Shown here one piece after another: positions 50,387-61,428 of a DNA stretch of 64,000 nt. Source of the stretch: Albula goreensis (lineage: Eukaryota; Chordata; Actinopteri; Albuliformes; Albulidae). The notes beneath the pieces were generated by a model. That model did not search any database, was not told where the DNA came from, and worked only from the letters and a program-made list of their open reading frames with translations. The number at the start of each line of letters is the position of its first letter. The first letter of the stretch is position 1. The DNA lies in assembly GCA_022829145.1 (NCBI GenBank), contig CM040745.1:37196841-37260840 (forward strand), given 5' to 3'. The translations under genes and the position numbers were made by a program.

Positions 50387-50414
50387 CACACACACACACA
50401 CACACACACACACA
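50387..50414. repeat. (CA)14 microsatellite
   Basis: Uninterrupted CA repeat in the intergenic region. Confidence 0.97.
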
Positions 50415-50674
50415 TCTGCATTTTTAGATGTTACTCATCTCCATCTGTCACAACTTCCAGTCACAATAAGGAAAGCAAAGTCTTGCCCCATCTTCTGCTG
50501 CAAACTGCTTTAAATTGCATCTGGTCCCATCTAACCCTTAGCTCTGAACATCTACACGTCTACCTCACACTATACTCTAGTACACTATACTCACACTATA
50601 CCGTAGCTGGTTGTGGTACTGATTACTTGGTACTGTGTTGGGTTGTTGCTCTAGTTAATTGTATACACTTCTAC

Positions 50675-50715
50675 AAGTCACTATGGATAAGAACATCTGG
50701 TAGATGCTTAAATAT
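50675..50715 (+). mobile_element. SINE/LINE tail fragment
   Basis: ACAAGTCACTATGGATAAGA followed by ACATCTGGTAGATGCTTAAA matches the shared tail of fish tRNA SINEs and their partner LINEs (AAGTCGCTCTGGATAAGAGC type). Confidence 0.65.
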
Positions 50716-51169
50716 AATATAATGACAACATTATTCTATAAATAAAGTGGATTCCGCCATTGTTTTGCTTATTGGGAAATAATCAGCATACTGAAGCTGA
50801 ATACGTAAGGTCATGTCAGAGTGGTATAAAATATACCTATAATGGTATAGAAGTTTACTTCATAGGCCACAAACTTCAAACCTACCAATGCTAGGATTAG
50901 GCAGTAAAGGCTAGCTTTGTTATTTATAGAAACTAATGGTTCTGCTTAGTTTGGCAGGAATTGGTTTGTTCCTCATTTTCCCCATATTTGGTATCATATA
51001 CCAGAGGAGTAATAAAACGAAAACTTCTTGCCCACTGGTGGAAGAGCATCATTTTCATTGGAAAGGGGAGATAGAGAGACTAAGAAAATCGTCAAACATT
51101 GTTCAGCAATGAATGCAACAAGCATGCACTAACCTATAAATAAATAGAGCCAACAAAGCAATCGGGACC

Positions 51170-51315
51170 CTGTCAAATGGACTCAGTCTCTTTAACGGTG
51201 TATGTAACTCAGTCAAAACAGACTTGTACTCTTAAAAAGGCTAAAAAATTTTTTTTTAACTGCATATATCCTGAAGGAAGTGAAGTGTGTTTGATTGAAT
51301 CCTGGGGATTTTTAA
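51170..51315. mobile_element. MITE copy (TCAGTC/CAATCAAAACAGAC family), compact
   Basis: Left end ACTCAGTCTCTTTAACGGTG...CTCAGTCAAAACAGAC and right end GTGTGTTTGATTGAATCCTG are inverted relatives. The left end matches 56375-56420 and the right end matches 56595-56620. Confidence 0.65.
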
Positions 51316-53381
51316 ACTGAAGGACTCAGAATGTCTAAAATTGTGTGTTCACCTTTCCACATCCTAAAAAAAGTCATGCAATGGTTTTAACAGTGTCTTC
51401 GACTCTTACCTTAGACTATAATCTGCACGTCCATTCAGACATAAGTGTTTGTGTGGATATTTACCGATACGTTCACATAGGAACGCGGTGATGCATCTTC
51501 TCCAGGTTAACGCTGTCAGACCCAGTTCTGACAGATCGGTTCTGACAGTCCCTGTCCAAAAAGCAGCGGCGAGCCGAGATGTCGTGGGCTGACTGATCTC
51601 GTGTTTGACATTTCAGCAGGAAGGACTACGGGGGGCGGCTGGGCCCCTAGTTGTAACTGACAGCTTTTGGGTTTTAAAGAAAACAAACAGCTCAACCCAA
51701 CCCCCAAAAGCATAACTCTTAACCTCCATCCATCTCAATTGCGCTCTCAGTGATTAAGTGTTTTGGACCCTCTCACTGTTTAGTTTAGCTTTTTTTTTTA
51801 TTTTTATCGACCAGCAGGTACTTGATTACAAATCACAACTAACGTCTTAACACCAGCAATCAGAGTGTTATCATAGAGACCCAAGGCTCCTCTTAAGGCA
51901 AATTAGGGTGTTTTTTGAAATGGCTTTGGAAAATTGCCATAAGAAATCCTGGCTGTGGTTTCTAGGCCTTCGTAAGTCCTGTCTTATCTCTGTTTTTCTT
52001 ACCGGATCGGAGCCTATTTCTATGATATCAGCTTGCTCTTGTAAACAGATTTACCACTGGTCTTGTTTTAGTTGGAGCTTGTTGCATTTTGCTGAAAATA
52101 AAAACCTCAGCCAGCTAGCGATGCTGTTTATGAAGCAAAAATTAAAACTCTCCCAAGATATACAGTTACAGACAAAAGTATTTAGGGAAAAAGTGATCCC
52201 TATCATATCTCTCTTCAGCTGAAAGATTGCTTCGAGTAGGGACCAATATTTGTTAACCGCAAAACATGATTTTGTATAAAATAATATTTGAGTTCTTGAA
52301 TACTGAAGCACGATAATTATTCATTTTTCCAGCAATGCTGACGCATGTGTACGTGTGTGTGTGTATGTGTTACCGGTGTGGTCTGATCTGATATCAGTTC
52401 TGAAACCATTTGGACTGCACGTCATATCATCCTGAAACATGATTAGCTTCTTGTGTGAGGGCTTCTGCTCTTTGAACGAGGGTAATTGTCTAATCTTGGC
52501 TCTGTCAGATGATGTCACTGCCTGTAGCAGACTCATAACCATGCTGAAAGCCACTACATCTGCATATATATGCAGACACGCACACACAAACACATTACAT
52601 GTATGCTTACAAGTGGTCAAATCAGTGTAAAACTGAAGGTTGAGTGCCATATGCAATTAAGAATCAAGACTCATTACAGTCCTTATTATCAGTGATACAA
52701 AAAGGCAAGCATTAAATGAAAGCAATTATCACTCTCCATTAATAAAACACTCAAAACACAAAAACACTTAAACAAATGGGCATGTTTTAGCACTATTGCT
52801 AAGGAATACAAAATGGCGAAATTGAAAGTGATCAATATACAGAAGGATGAGAACAAAATTGATAAACTTTAAAGAATGAAAGTTTAAGTTTGTGCTCTTA
52901 ACATAAACTAAGTACAAGTGCAATTACCAGTGCAAAATATAGTAATATAATACATAAGAAATTGATAAAATACCACAAGGCTAGCATTCTTTGTCAGTGC
53001 AAACAATTTGAGCGTTATTTTCATGGTGGAATAGTCTGTCCCAGCGAGAGAATTCTCCATGAGAGTGGCTCGGTCAGAAGAACAGGGTGAAGAGGGTAGC
53101 AGTAGCCGCCACTCATCCACCCCCATTATCTCTTCTTTTAGGGGCGTTCATATAAGCCGCGAGCCAAACATATTTTAAACCCCTGACATGACCTTTCCTG
53201 AGAGACATTCCTCCGTCCTGAGGAATGTATTCTCCTATCTATCGCTGGGACTGCGTGCTGACTCGGACGGGACTGAAGTCCTTCGTATCAGCTCCGTAGC
53301 AGAAGCGAGGAAGATGTTTCATCCCCATGCATTCCACACAGTCGCCGGATGGTGACAGCCATCCGCCCCTCCCTTTTCCCT

Positions 53382-53407
53382 CCCCCCACCCCACCCCACC
53401 CCACCCT
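53382..53407. repeat. (CCCCA)n short tandem repeat
   Basis: Five-base CCCCA units in a C-rich tract. The complementary strand carries repeated GGGG runs and could fold as a G-quadruplex. Confidence 0.85.
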
Positions 53408-55794
53408 GCCCTCTGCAACTAAAACATCTAGAAGCATTTATTAGGCCACTCTCTTGTATGTTTATGTTTTTGAGGCAGTTCGTTATTAGCTTTTAGCATG
53501 TGGAAGCATAAATGGATGGTAGAGGTCCCCTGGCACTGTGCTGTAAAGAAGGGGCTGGTTAAATATTTCTCACTGTAATGAAAAGCAGCCCTGAACACAG
53601 AGGCCAAGCTAATTAAAATACCCTCCACCCCCCTACCGCCCCTTAACTCCCACACCCCCTCTTTAAGAACACAGAATAGTGGGAGGGAAGGAGTGGATGG
53701 GGAGGGGCGGGGTGATGGTGTGGGGGGGCGGTGGTGCGTGTGAACAACTGCGCCACAGACCTCCACTGAGGAGGCCACAAGGTCAAAGGTCACCGCTGCA
53801 ATCTGACTGGGGACAGGAAGTCGCAACAGTCGGCTTTTCTGAGAACGAGAGAAAGAGACAGTAAGAGCGAGCAACTGTCCCTACGGCCTCATGGGAAAAA
53901 AGCTGGAGGGGAATGTCATCCGTGACCTCAAGAAAGAGGGAAAAAAAAAAAACAAGAGGTACTGAAGTGTCTCTTTCCAGAATTTTCTATGTATGCATGT
54001 TTATATTCAGGGTCCAGTGTGGGTGTGCTTATGTGCAAGTCACCAATCTCTGTAATAAAATATATGCTCCCTACATCAACAGGACAGCTCTTCAAAAGAT
54101 TAAATGCTTCAGTGATATTTGAACGGAGTGCATGTTGACTCAAAAAAATTGAGGAGAAGAATTCTGGACAGCTGCTATTTCAAGTACTACCCATTCCTGC
54201 ACTATTATTTTATTTTTCAAAGTCGTAAAATTTGAACTTTTTATGTGTCCACAGTGTGAATTTATATCCCCATTGTTTATACACTCATTGTGCAAACAAC
54301 CATGACCATTCTTTCCATCTGAACTGTCAGAATAGTATTGTATATTATTACATTATTATATCTCACTGGCTATGATATATGATGCTGTATATTATGTTGT
54401 TATTACCTGGCCACCCCAGCCCCCACCTGCTTGGTTCTGCTTTACAGTCATCAGGGGAAAGGGTTTGACTTTGATGCCTGGTCGTCATTTAACTCGGTCA
54501 TGTCGTTTCTGTGCCTTTTTCGCAGACTTGCAGATCTCTGAAAAGCACAGCCAAAAAAAATAACGCAATGACACTTACATATCAATAAACATGTAAACCA
54601 AAAGCATGCGTTTTGACAATGACAATTTGATTATACCACCTGCAATCAAATCAAGCATTGCACTCGTTAGGAGTGTCTATTCGTTTCGCTTGAAAGACAG
54701 AGAGACGGACAACTGCCTATAAAACTGATGTAAGAAATGCATTTCTTAAATAAATACATGTAGGCATGGTCGCATTATTTTGTTACGTACTGCACATCAT
54801 CTTAAACTTTTACCACAGTCACAAAGCTGGACATACATACAAGGTATTATGGGCTATGAGGCAGTGGTGGCTAGTGAACTCAAAACAGGGGATGAACAAA
54901 CTTTACCTTTAAACCCATCGTTATGTTCAACCTGTTCCCATTTATCCCCCTTAATTAAAAATAACACAAGTAATTCATGGAGTAATCAACATCAATTCAC
55001 GTAAATACATTAAAACATCCACGGATATAACAGACATAACACTAGTTTGCAAACAATAGCAATTCTATCACAAAATGAAATTGGTAACCATTGACTCCGT
55101 TGACGTCAGCTGGTGTTAAATCTGCGAATGATTTATTTTATTGTTTATCATGAGGAATAAATAAGAATAGGCTGAATATAATGATAGGTCTAAAACTAAA
55201 GTTTGTTCCTCCCCTGATTTGAGCTCACCAGGCGACACAGGTCTGATGATAAAGCCAGTGAAACAGAACAGCATGTGTCAAACATGGAGGATGCAGAAAA
55301 ATGGTCCTCTCCATGTGACGACATCTAACCACTGAGACCGCGGGACAGCAAAACTGTCTTGGCAGGACAGTGTGGAACGCATTAAAAAAAAACCACAAGT
55401 AAATGTAAGTTTGTATATTCCATCCCATCTATATTATTTTAACATCATTCAGTTGGCCAAAACCATGATCCAATATCACACAATTGTTGTCATGCCTTAT
55501 ATCGCTGTAATTATTGTGTCATTAAGTTGTTAAAAAGACAATGACCATGAACCAAACTAAACACAGTCACTTATTTTAGACTGCACTTTTGTGCATTTTC
55601 AGCCTAAGTCTCAAGTCTTTCAGTGTTGCGTTGCGAGGAAAATTTGAGCACAGGTCTCTCTTAGGACATGGCAACTTTTTAAGGTTATATGTTATTCTAT
55701 TTTAGAATGAAACAACCACATTCCCAAGGACACATCTCCTTGTCTTACGTAAATGACAAAAAAGTCAGAAAAAGAAAATGATGTCGCAATATAA

Positions 55795-55855
55795 TGTCTG
55801 TTTTGATTGAATTGCATATGCCTTTAAGTGCATTTGACTGAATCTCTGCCAATAT
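55795..55855. mobile_element. MITE end, same family as 51.2 and 56.4 kb
   Basis: GTCTGTTTTGATTGAATTGC followed by ATATGCCTTTAAGTGCATTT is the inverted form of the 56395-56420 end. Only one end is recognised, so this is a fragment. Confidence 0.6.
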
Positions 55856-55967
55856 AAACCAATAGCAGAGGACCAAAAATATGATAAGCAGTGTGACTTG
55901 GCTATAATAATGAAGTTACAGCAGTAGTACTAGACGATATGAGAAACATCATAATACAATCTGTTGC

Positions 55968-56111
55968 ATGGCTCTGCCTCCTAAGGCACTGTTCCAGTAT
56001 GTGGATAGGTCCATTATGGCTCCGCCTCCTAAGGCACTGTTCCAGTATGTGGATAGGTCCATTATGGCTCCGCCTCCAACGGCACTGTTCCAGTACATGG
56101 ATTGGTCCATT
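55968..56111. repeat. 3 x 48-bp minisatellite
   Basis: Three units start at 55968, 56016 and 56064 with ATGGCTCTGCCTCCTAAGGC, or one to a few changes. Because 48 is a multiple of three, the array is open in frame on both strands. No gene model around it is convincing. Confidence 0.93.
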
Positions 56112-56359
56112 GTCTGGTGCAGATTTTACTACGCATGTTATGTTTTGAGGAACACTAGTCACCTGGGACATTATGATTTCATTGACAGTACTATCTTTTG
56201 GTCTCTTGAAAAAGCTTTTTTTACTGGAGTCGTTAGAATCCCTCTGCAGTGCGCTTTACAGGGACTTCCCCACTGTCTTGACTCTTAACATCTGTTATGG
56301 TAAAAGCCACCAGCCAAGTGCAAGTGCTTTCCTAATCACCATTATTCCCACAAAGACTC

Positions 56360-56622
56360 TGGCCTTGACCCAATCGAATACGCTGAGTCTCTTTAAGCGC
56401 ACATGCAACTCAATCAAAACAGACGTTTGTGTTTTTAAGGGCGTGTGCTCTTCTCTTTTAAAATGAAAAGCACATATTCCAAATGGCGTGATCGCTCATC
56501 TCCAACAAATATAGTATTGTCGATGAAATCATCTCAAAGAAACACATGAGGTAATGGAAAGTCTTGATTAGACTGAATCAGAAATGCCTTTAAAGTCTAT
56601 TTGATTGAATCCCAGCCTTTCT
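56360..56622. mobile_element. MITE with about 45-bp inverted ends
   Basis: Left end CTTTAAGCGCACATGCAACT followed by CAATCAAAACAGAC. The reverse complement of the right end reads GATTCAATCAAATAGACTTT then AAAGGCATTTCTGATTCAGT. There is no coding capacity. Confidence 0.7.
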
Positions 56623-57117
56623 TGTTTCCCCTATATAATTTGGCTATATTACACCCTAGTCAGATGAACAATTTTGATTTACGAAACATGTGTCTTCCCA
56701 CAATGCTCAGAATAGCTGTGCACCCACTCACGTTCATTTACAACAATTTTCACATTGTTTACATCTGTGAATCATTGGCACAAGATATGATAGGCTAATA
56801 ACCTACGTAGTATATACGCAGGGTAAAAATAGCATTGATATTGATTTTTAATGATTGTATTTCGTTTGTTATAAAGCTGGATATTGTCTTTACAGGATGG
56901 GAGACACATTTTCTGAATAGTCCTATGGACTGCGTGATACTGCATAACATAATTTGAATAACGTGATGCCTTCTGGATGTAAGTGTGCTACTTCCGTCAG
57001 GTACTTGACACACAACCTGACTTGCTGGTCATCATCACATATGTCTGATTTGCCAGTCAGGAATGACATTAATGTGCTGGTAGAGAAGGGAACCAATCAG
57101 CTGATTTTATTAACGAT

Positions 57118-57235
57118 AATATAACCACACCCACAGTTAATCTGTTCTTTCAACCAAACCCACCAGTTATTCACTCTTATAAAGAAATCCACTGTTAAGT
57201 TATTCTTTTAACCAAACACACAGGTTATTGTAGGA
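57118..57235. repeat. Degenerate direct repeat, about 56-bp unit
   Basis: CACAGTTAATCTGTTCTTTC...CAACCAAACCCACCAGTTATT recurs as CACTGTTAAGTTATTCTTTT...AACCAAACACACAGGTTATT. Confidence 0.7.
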
Positions 57236-58879
57236 CTGGTTAAAATTGTCCAATTCTAGTCTTGTATGCAGCCTCTTTTATAACACTTGTCACTGAGATG
57301 GACAAGTTTTAATTCATGGCCGTCCCAAAATAAACCTGAGCTTCTTACCATCGTATCCTTAGTATGAAAGTAGAGGCCCTGTCGTGTGGCCAATCACAGG
57401 TAACGTGTGAGCACAGCATGCTACGTCACGTTATGAAACGAAGCAAAACATTAGCCATACTCTGCTAAGATCACAATGAGCCATCCTGCCATCCATTACC
57501 TACCAAAGATTGATGTCAACGTCAACTGGAAATGCTAAATTAGCTATTGTTCTAGAAGGAAAATGTATAACACGACGACATGAGTGTGACATACTGGTAC
57601 GCTGTAAGTGGCAGGGGGCTGGCTAAAGAAGGCTACACGTGACTCCATATGGAGCGGCCCAATGCCTGCCTAGTGTTAAGCCATTGGCCATTAATCCTCA
57701 GAAATGCTAACATGCTTCCTGCCGCTAACAACACAGCTCTCTCTGGGGGACTGGAATTTATGGGCTTATTGCGCAATTGGAGCATGAATTTTCTGTCTCT
57801 CGAAAGTCTGTCACCCCAAGGAAAGGGGCAACTCCTTAGTGGTTCTTTACTCGCAAGCATATTTTGGTGACTTCAGTCCCTTGGAGAGATGTCTGCTGTA
57901 CATTATGTCTTGACAAACAGCACGGCGATTCTGTGTTTCTGCAGATGTATGGGCGAGAGCCCCATGGGGCACAGAGAGAGGACGCTGAACCGGTAAGGAC
58001 GAGGTCATGCCTCTGGCAAGACTGGGGGAGAGGGGGGCGTCTCTCTCCGTCAAGTGATATTTAAGCGTATAAGTCATTCGTTACACGCAATGGAGGAACA
58101 TGTTGACCTCATTCTTTGCAAAATGAAAGTACATTTATCTCATCTGTCCAAATCCTGTGCCATAGTGCTCTCTCCCAGCTCGTGGTCTGAGCATTTAGAA
58201 TGGTCCCGATGAAACAGTCTTACACACAAACCACTGAAACTAATGCAAAATGAAAAAAAAAATGCAGAGGCTGTGACCCAATCAAATGACCTTCGCATCT
58301 CAAAATAGACATAAAATTACAGCATAATTTTCTTTGAGTATTTTCTGTTTTATTGAAGACATGCAAACATATACTTTGGAATGTGTTCCTTTTCAATTCC
58401 ATTCTAAAATAGCTTAGCATATACCCTTATAAGGACTAAAGTCTGTTTTGATTAAACTGATTATGTTTTTTTCATAAATGTGCTAAATAATAAAGGAAAT
58501 GTGAACTATCCCATTGGTAAACATGAAAGGTCTGCGTTAACTTCTTACATATCGGTTTCCTGATGTTATCGATGTTTACGCAACTTTGTTTTCTGCGTCC
58601 AGTTTTCTGTGCCTCGGCCTCAGAAAAGTTTATTGTTGAACTTGAAACAGTTGTTTGGCAGAGGCGTTTCCAAGGAGATCCATACATAATTACCCATAAA
58701 CAGCCAAATCATGCGTGTCCATTTCGGTCACCTGACCTCTTAGTCCCGCCTCCTCCATATCTTCCACATCTCCTGCCCAAAGTTATGAGCTAATTCTGTT
58801 CGGCCTTTGCTGACTCATCACTGTCCTACTGTTGGTTTGTCAGCATCATTTCTTCTGCATTGTTTTAGTTTAAGTACAG

Positions 58880-59040
58880 TATAATGGTTTGGGAGCTGAC
58901 CTTGTAAATTGAACCCACCCAGGGGACTGTTATTGGACTTTTCCGCCAGGTTCCTCACCAAAAATAGCTTATGTAAATATCCAGCTGTGTAAACAGATTG
59001 TATGTCAACTGTGTGAAGTCTTCTGGATATGAATGCCTAA
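58880..59040 (+). mobile_element. Degraded tRNA-derived SINE
   Basis: AATGGTTTGGGAGCTGACCT (box A region), a damaged box B zone, then TAAATATCCAGCTGTGTAAA and a tail GTCTTCTGGATATGAATGCC match the order in the 4.8-kb SINE. Confidence 0.7.
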
Positions 59041-59474
59041 TATATATATTTTGTATTTGGTAGTAAAGTCATACCTGAAACATTGTTGCATCAGTTCTTT
59101 TTGTAACCTATGTTGCATGTACCAGGTAGAGGGACACACAGAGTAGATTTTGTGGGATTTTTCTTGCAGGAAAGAAACTTTGAAAGGAGGAGCAGCAACT
59201 ATCTGTGGCGCTGTTAATGAACGAACTCAACCGTTGATGTGTCAATAAAAAAGAAAAATGCATGCTGAGTAGAAAACATGCTGCTTTTCAACGCAAACCA
59301 TAAATGTGTGAGTTTTTGAAGTTATGGGGCGGTTTATTTGGAGTCTTTAACAATGGAACATGACGCTGTTTGCATCTTTGAGGTTCTGTTGTGCGTATGC
59401 AAATACAGAGTCTCTACCCAGGATTTCCTGGATGCAAATTGACAAATGCAATGGATTCAAACTGGCCAATGAAC

Positions 59475-59950
59475 ACCTTGCCACTCTCCTGTCCATTGCA
59501 GCTACTGCTCACAGTCAGTGCACAGAAACACTGGGAGGCGGGGCAAGCTGTTTGTGCAAACATATTGAAATTAATTAGGCTTGATTATATTTTGACATTT
59601 ATATAAGGGGCGCTTTCAATGTCCTTATTGATTGTTTTAGCTGGGTTTTTTTTAGTTCAGACAAAGCTGTAAATTTATACATACCAAAAAAAATTGTTGA
59701 TTGAATATTTAAATGGTCCATTGACTGATTTAAAGATACCACAAGTGTTGAGATGATGTGAAAGTCACGTACCAAGAATTACATTCGTCAGAAAAATGTG
59801 ATGAGACAACTTCACCCTGCAGAGCTGCAGAGCCAAAAGCACCCTTTTATTCTGAATGTACGAGCATGCCCTCTTTCTTATCGGTTTAAGAGTTCCTCTT
59901 TCTTCAAAATGGTGTCAAAAAAGCACCAGCCTAAGAGAGAGCTACAGAAA
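59475..59950 (-). pseudogene. Inverted, decayed copy A of the cathepsin promoter-to-ATG segment
   Basis: Read on the minus strand, ACTCTTAAACCGATAAGAAA (59874-59893) matches the cathepsin promoter word ACTCTTAATCTGATAAGAAA (63227-63246) at 18 of 20 bases. CTCTCTTAGG (59930-59939) also matches 63202-63211. Further on come GGCTCTGCAG, like exon 1, and an exon 2-like stretch TAGCTGCAATGGACAGGAGA with ATG at 59496. The spacing from CTCTCTTAGG to ATG is about 443 bp, against 386 bp in the gene. Similarity to the cathepsin coding sequence fades about five codons after the ATG, so it is not a working cathepsin. It could be a relic of a duplicated gene 5' end, or part of a repeat family that also gave rise to the gene's leader. 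Confidence 0.6.
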
Positions 59951-59989
59951 TTTTTCACAGGGTGGCAGCAATACCTACATCAACGCGTT

Positions 59990-60300
59990 ATCGCAATCAG
60001 CTCTGCCACTCTCCTTTCCATTGCAGCTACCGCTCTCAGTCAGAGAACAGAAACAGACAGGCAGAGGCTAGCTGCTTGTGCAAACGTAATGAGATTAATC
60101 AGTTATGATCATACAAAAAAATTACGTTATGAGACATCAAAGCACTCGCCTGCCACACTCTCCGAAGATGCAGCCAGTTCACCGCACAGCTTGTAGGCCC
60201 TTTTAATTTTGTATTGATGAGCCATAACTATTTTTTATTGGTCAACAGCGTTTTTGAATGTTCCTCTTTCACTAAAGATAGCACCATATTGAGAGAAGAC
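59990..60300 (-). pseudogene. Inverted, decayed copy B of the cathepsin 5' segment
   Basis: A 30-base stretch at 60006-60035 is identical, in reverse complement, to 63574-63603 of the cathepsin gene, from 14 bases before the ATG to 13 bases after it; the ATG lies at 60019-60021. Similarity reaches back through the leader (CAGCTAGCCTCTGC, TTTCTGTTCTCTGAC) to TCATTACGTT. Reading then hits a stop codon a few codons after CTGATTG. Weaker promoter-like (about 60280) and exon 1-like (about 60170-60200) similarity lies upstream. Copies A and B are head-to-tail, with ATGs 525 bp apart. Confidence 0.6.
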
Positions 60301-60867
60301 CAGAGATGTACCCTTATTCAAAACTGAAATGAAACTTTTATGCATAGGACATTTTGTAAATTCATGTTTCCTTACCTTGCACACCAAAACATCAAGAGAA
60401 GCACCAAACTCTTGTCTGTTTTTAAACTCAAGCATCCTTTGTGTTTGACCACAACCAACAGCCATATCTGTTCATCGTCAGGAAAGACGAGAGAGAATAA
60501 CCAGAGCACATGCTCCACATACAAAAACACAGCTCTATTTAAATAGCCTAATCTGTTTTTAGTGCTTTTCTGCTCCTGAAAACATGTAGACTTTCTGGCT
60601 GTTGCTCTAGCCTCCAGTAACAGTTCAATTTGTCTATTCAGTATGGCTTTCTGGGAGTTCTTACAGACAGATATGACACAATAATCTCATTTGTGGAATT
60701 TATTTTTAAAATGATTCCACACATAATTTCAGACTTCTTCTGAATACTGGTCCCTTAGTTTGGGCCTTGTCTGCATAAGCCAGGATCTGGCTGTGCTGCA
60801 CTGCAGCCATTTTGGATTCAGTAGAATTCATTTTTCAGACGACGAAATGCATTTGAAAGGGTTTATT

Positions 60868-61423
60868 TGTCAGGGTTATTGCTGTGTTTGTTATATTGTT
60901 TTCGGTTTTGTTGGACTGTGTTCGTGTGTTTTTATCTCCTTCGTTTCCCCGGTCCATGTGCTTTTGTTTTCATTTTCCCTCGTGTCTGCCCCTCCTTCCT
61001 CATTACCTGATTGTCGATTTGCTCCACCTGCCCTGTTCTCACCTGTGACTCGTTTGCTCGTTAGTCCTCTGTGCATTTATACCCTGCCTTGTCCTTTGTT
61101 CTGTGCGAGTTTGTCTCAGTTTGTTGCCACTCTGTTGCGCCACAAGCCTTTTTTTTTCTCTTTCTTCTTTTTTTTCTTTTTTTTTTGTACTGTTGCCCTG
61201 TTTGTTTTCTGTTTTTTTGTACTGTTGCTGTGTTTTCTGGTTTTCAAACTTCACCTGACTTTTGACCATTCTTGTGGATTGTGTTTTTGTGCTTTTGCTG
61301 AGACTCCCCAGTCATGACCATTGCCTGTTTTTTTGACTATGTTTCTGGATTTTGGACTTTAGCTGCTGTTAATAAAATCCTTAAGAATTATGTCCGCATC
61401 TGAGTCCTACCTGAGCCTTGACA
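60868..61423 (+). mobile_element. Solo LTR of a retrotransposon, 556 bp, with 5-bp target duplication
   Basis: The element starts TGTCAGGG and ends CTTGACA, giving TGTCA...TGACA inverted termini. It is flanked on both sides by TTATT (60863-60867 and 61424-61428). A polyadenylation signal AATAAA lies at 61371-61376, and a TTTATACCCTG word near 61075 could be a TATA-like box. There are no internal gag/pol genes, so it is a solo LTR left by LTR-LTR recombination. The length, ends and 5-bp duplication fit Ty3/Gypsy or BEL/Pao better than a DNA transposon. The superfamily is not decided. A long open frame inside it is not taken as a gene. Confidence 0.85.
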
Positions 61424-61428
61424 TTATT

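Larger units (their letters stand above)
43562..59470. other. Intergenic region upstream of angpt4
   Basis: About 16 kb in which no exon with recognisable protein similarity was found on either strand. It holds SINE, MITE and satellite entries listed separately. A mixed AT-rich segment at 57640-57870 looks compact and non-repetitive, and may be a conserved element. Confidence 0.7.

Noticed and set aside
53428-53874. 148-residue open frame on the minus strand
   Set aside because: Proline/serine-rich from the C-rich and G-rich tracts, with no domain and no splice context.
60760-61317. 185-residue open frame on the plus strand
   Set aside because: It runs across the left boundary of the solo LTR and is rich in F/C/L from T-rich DNA. 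It is LTR sequence, not a gene.
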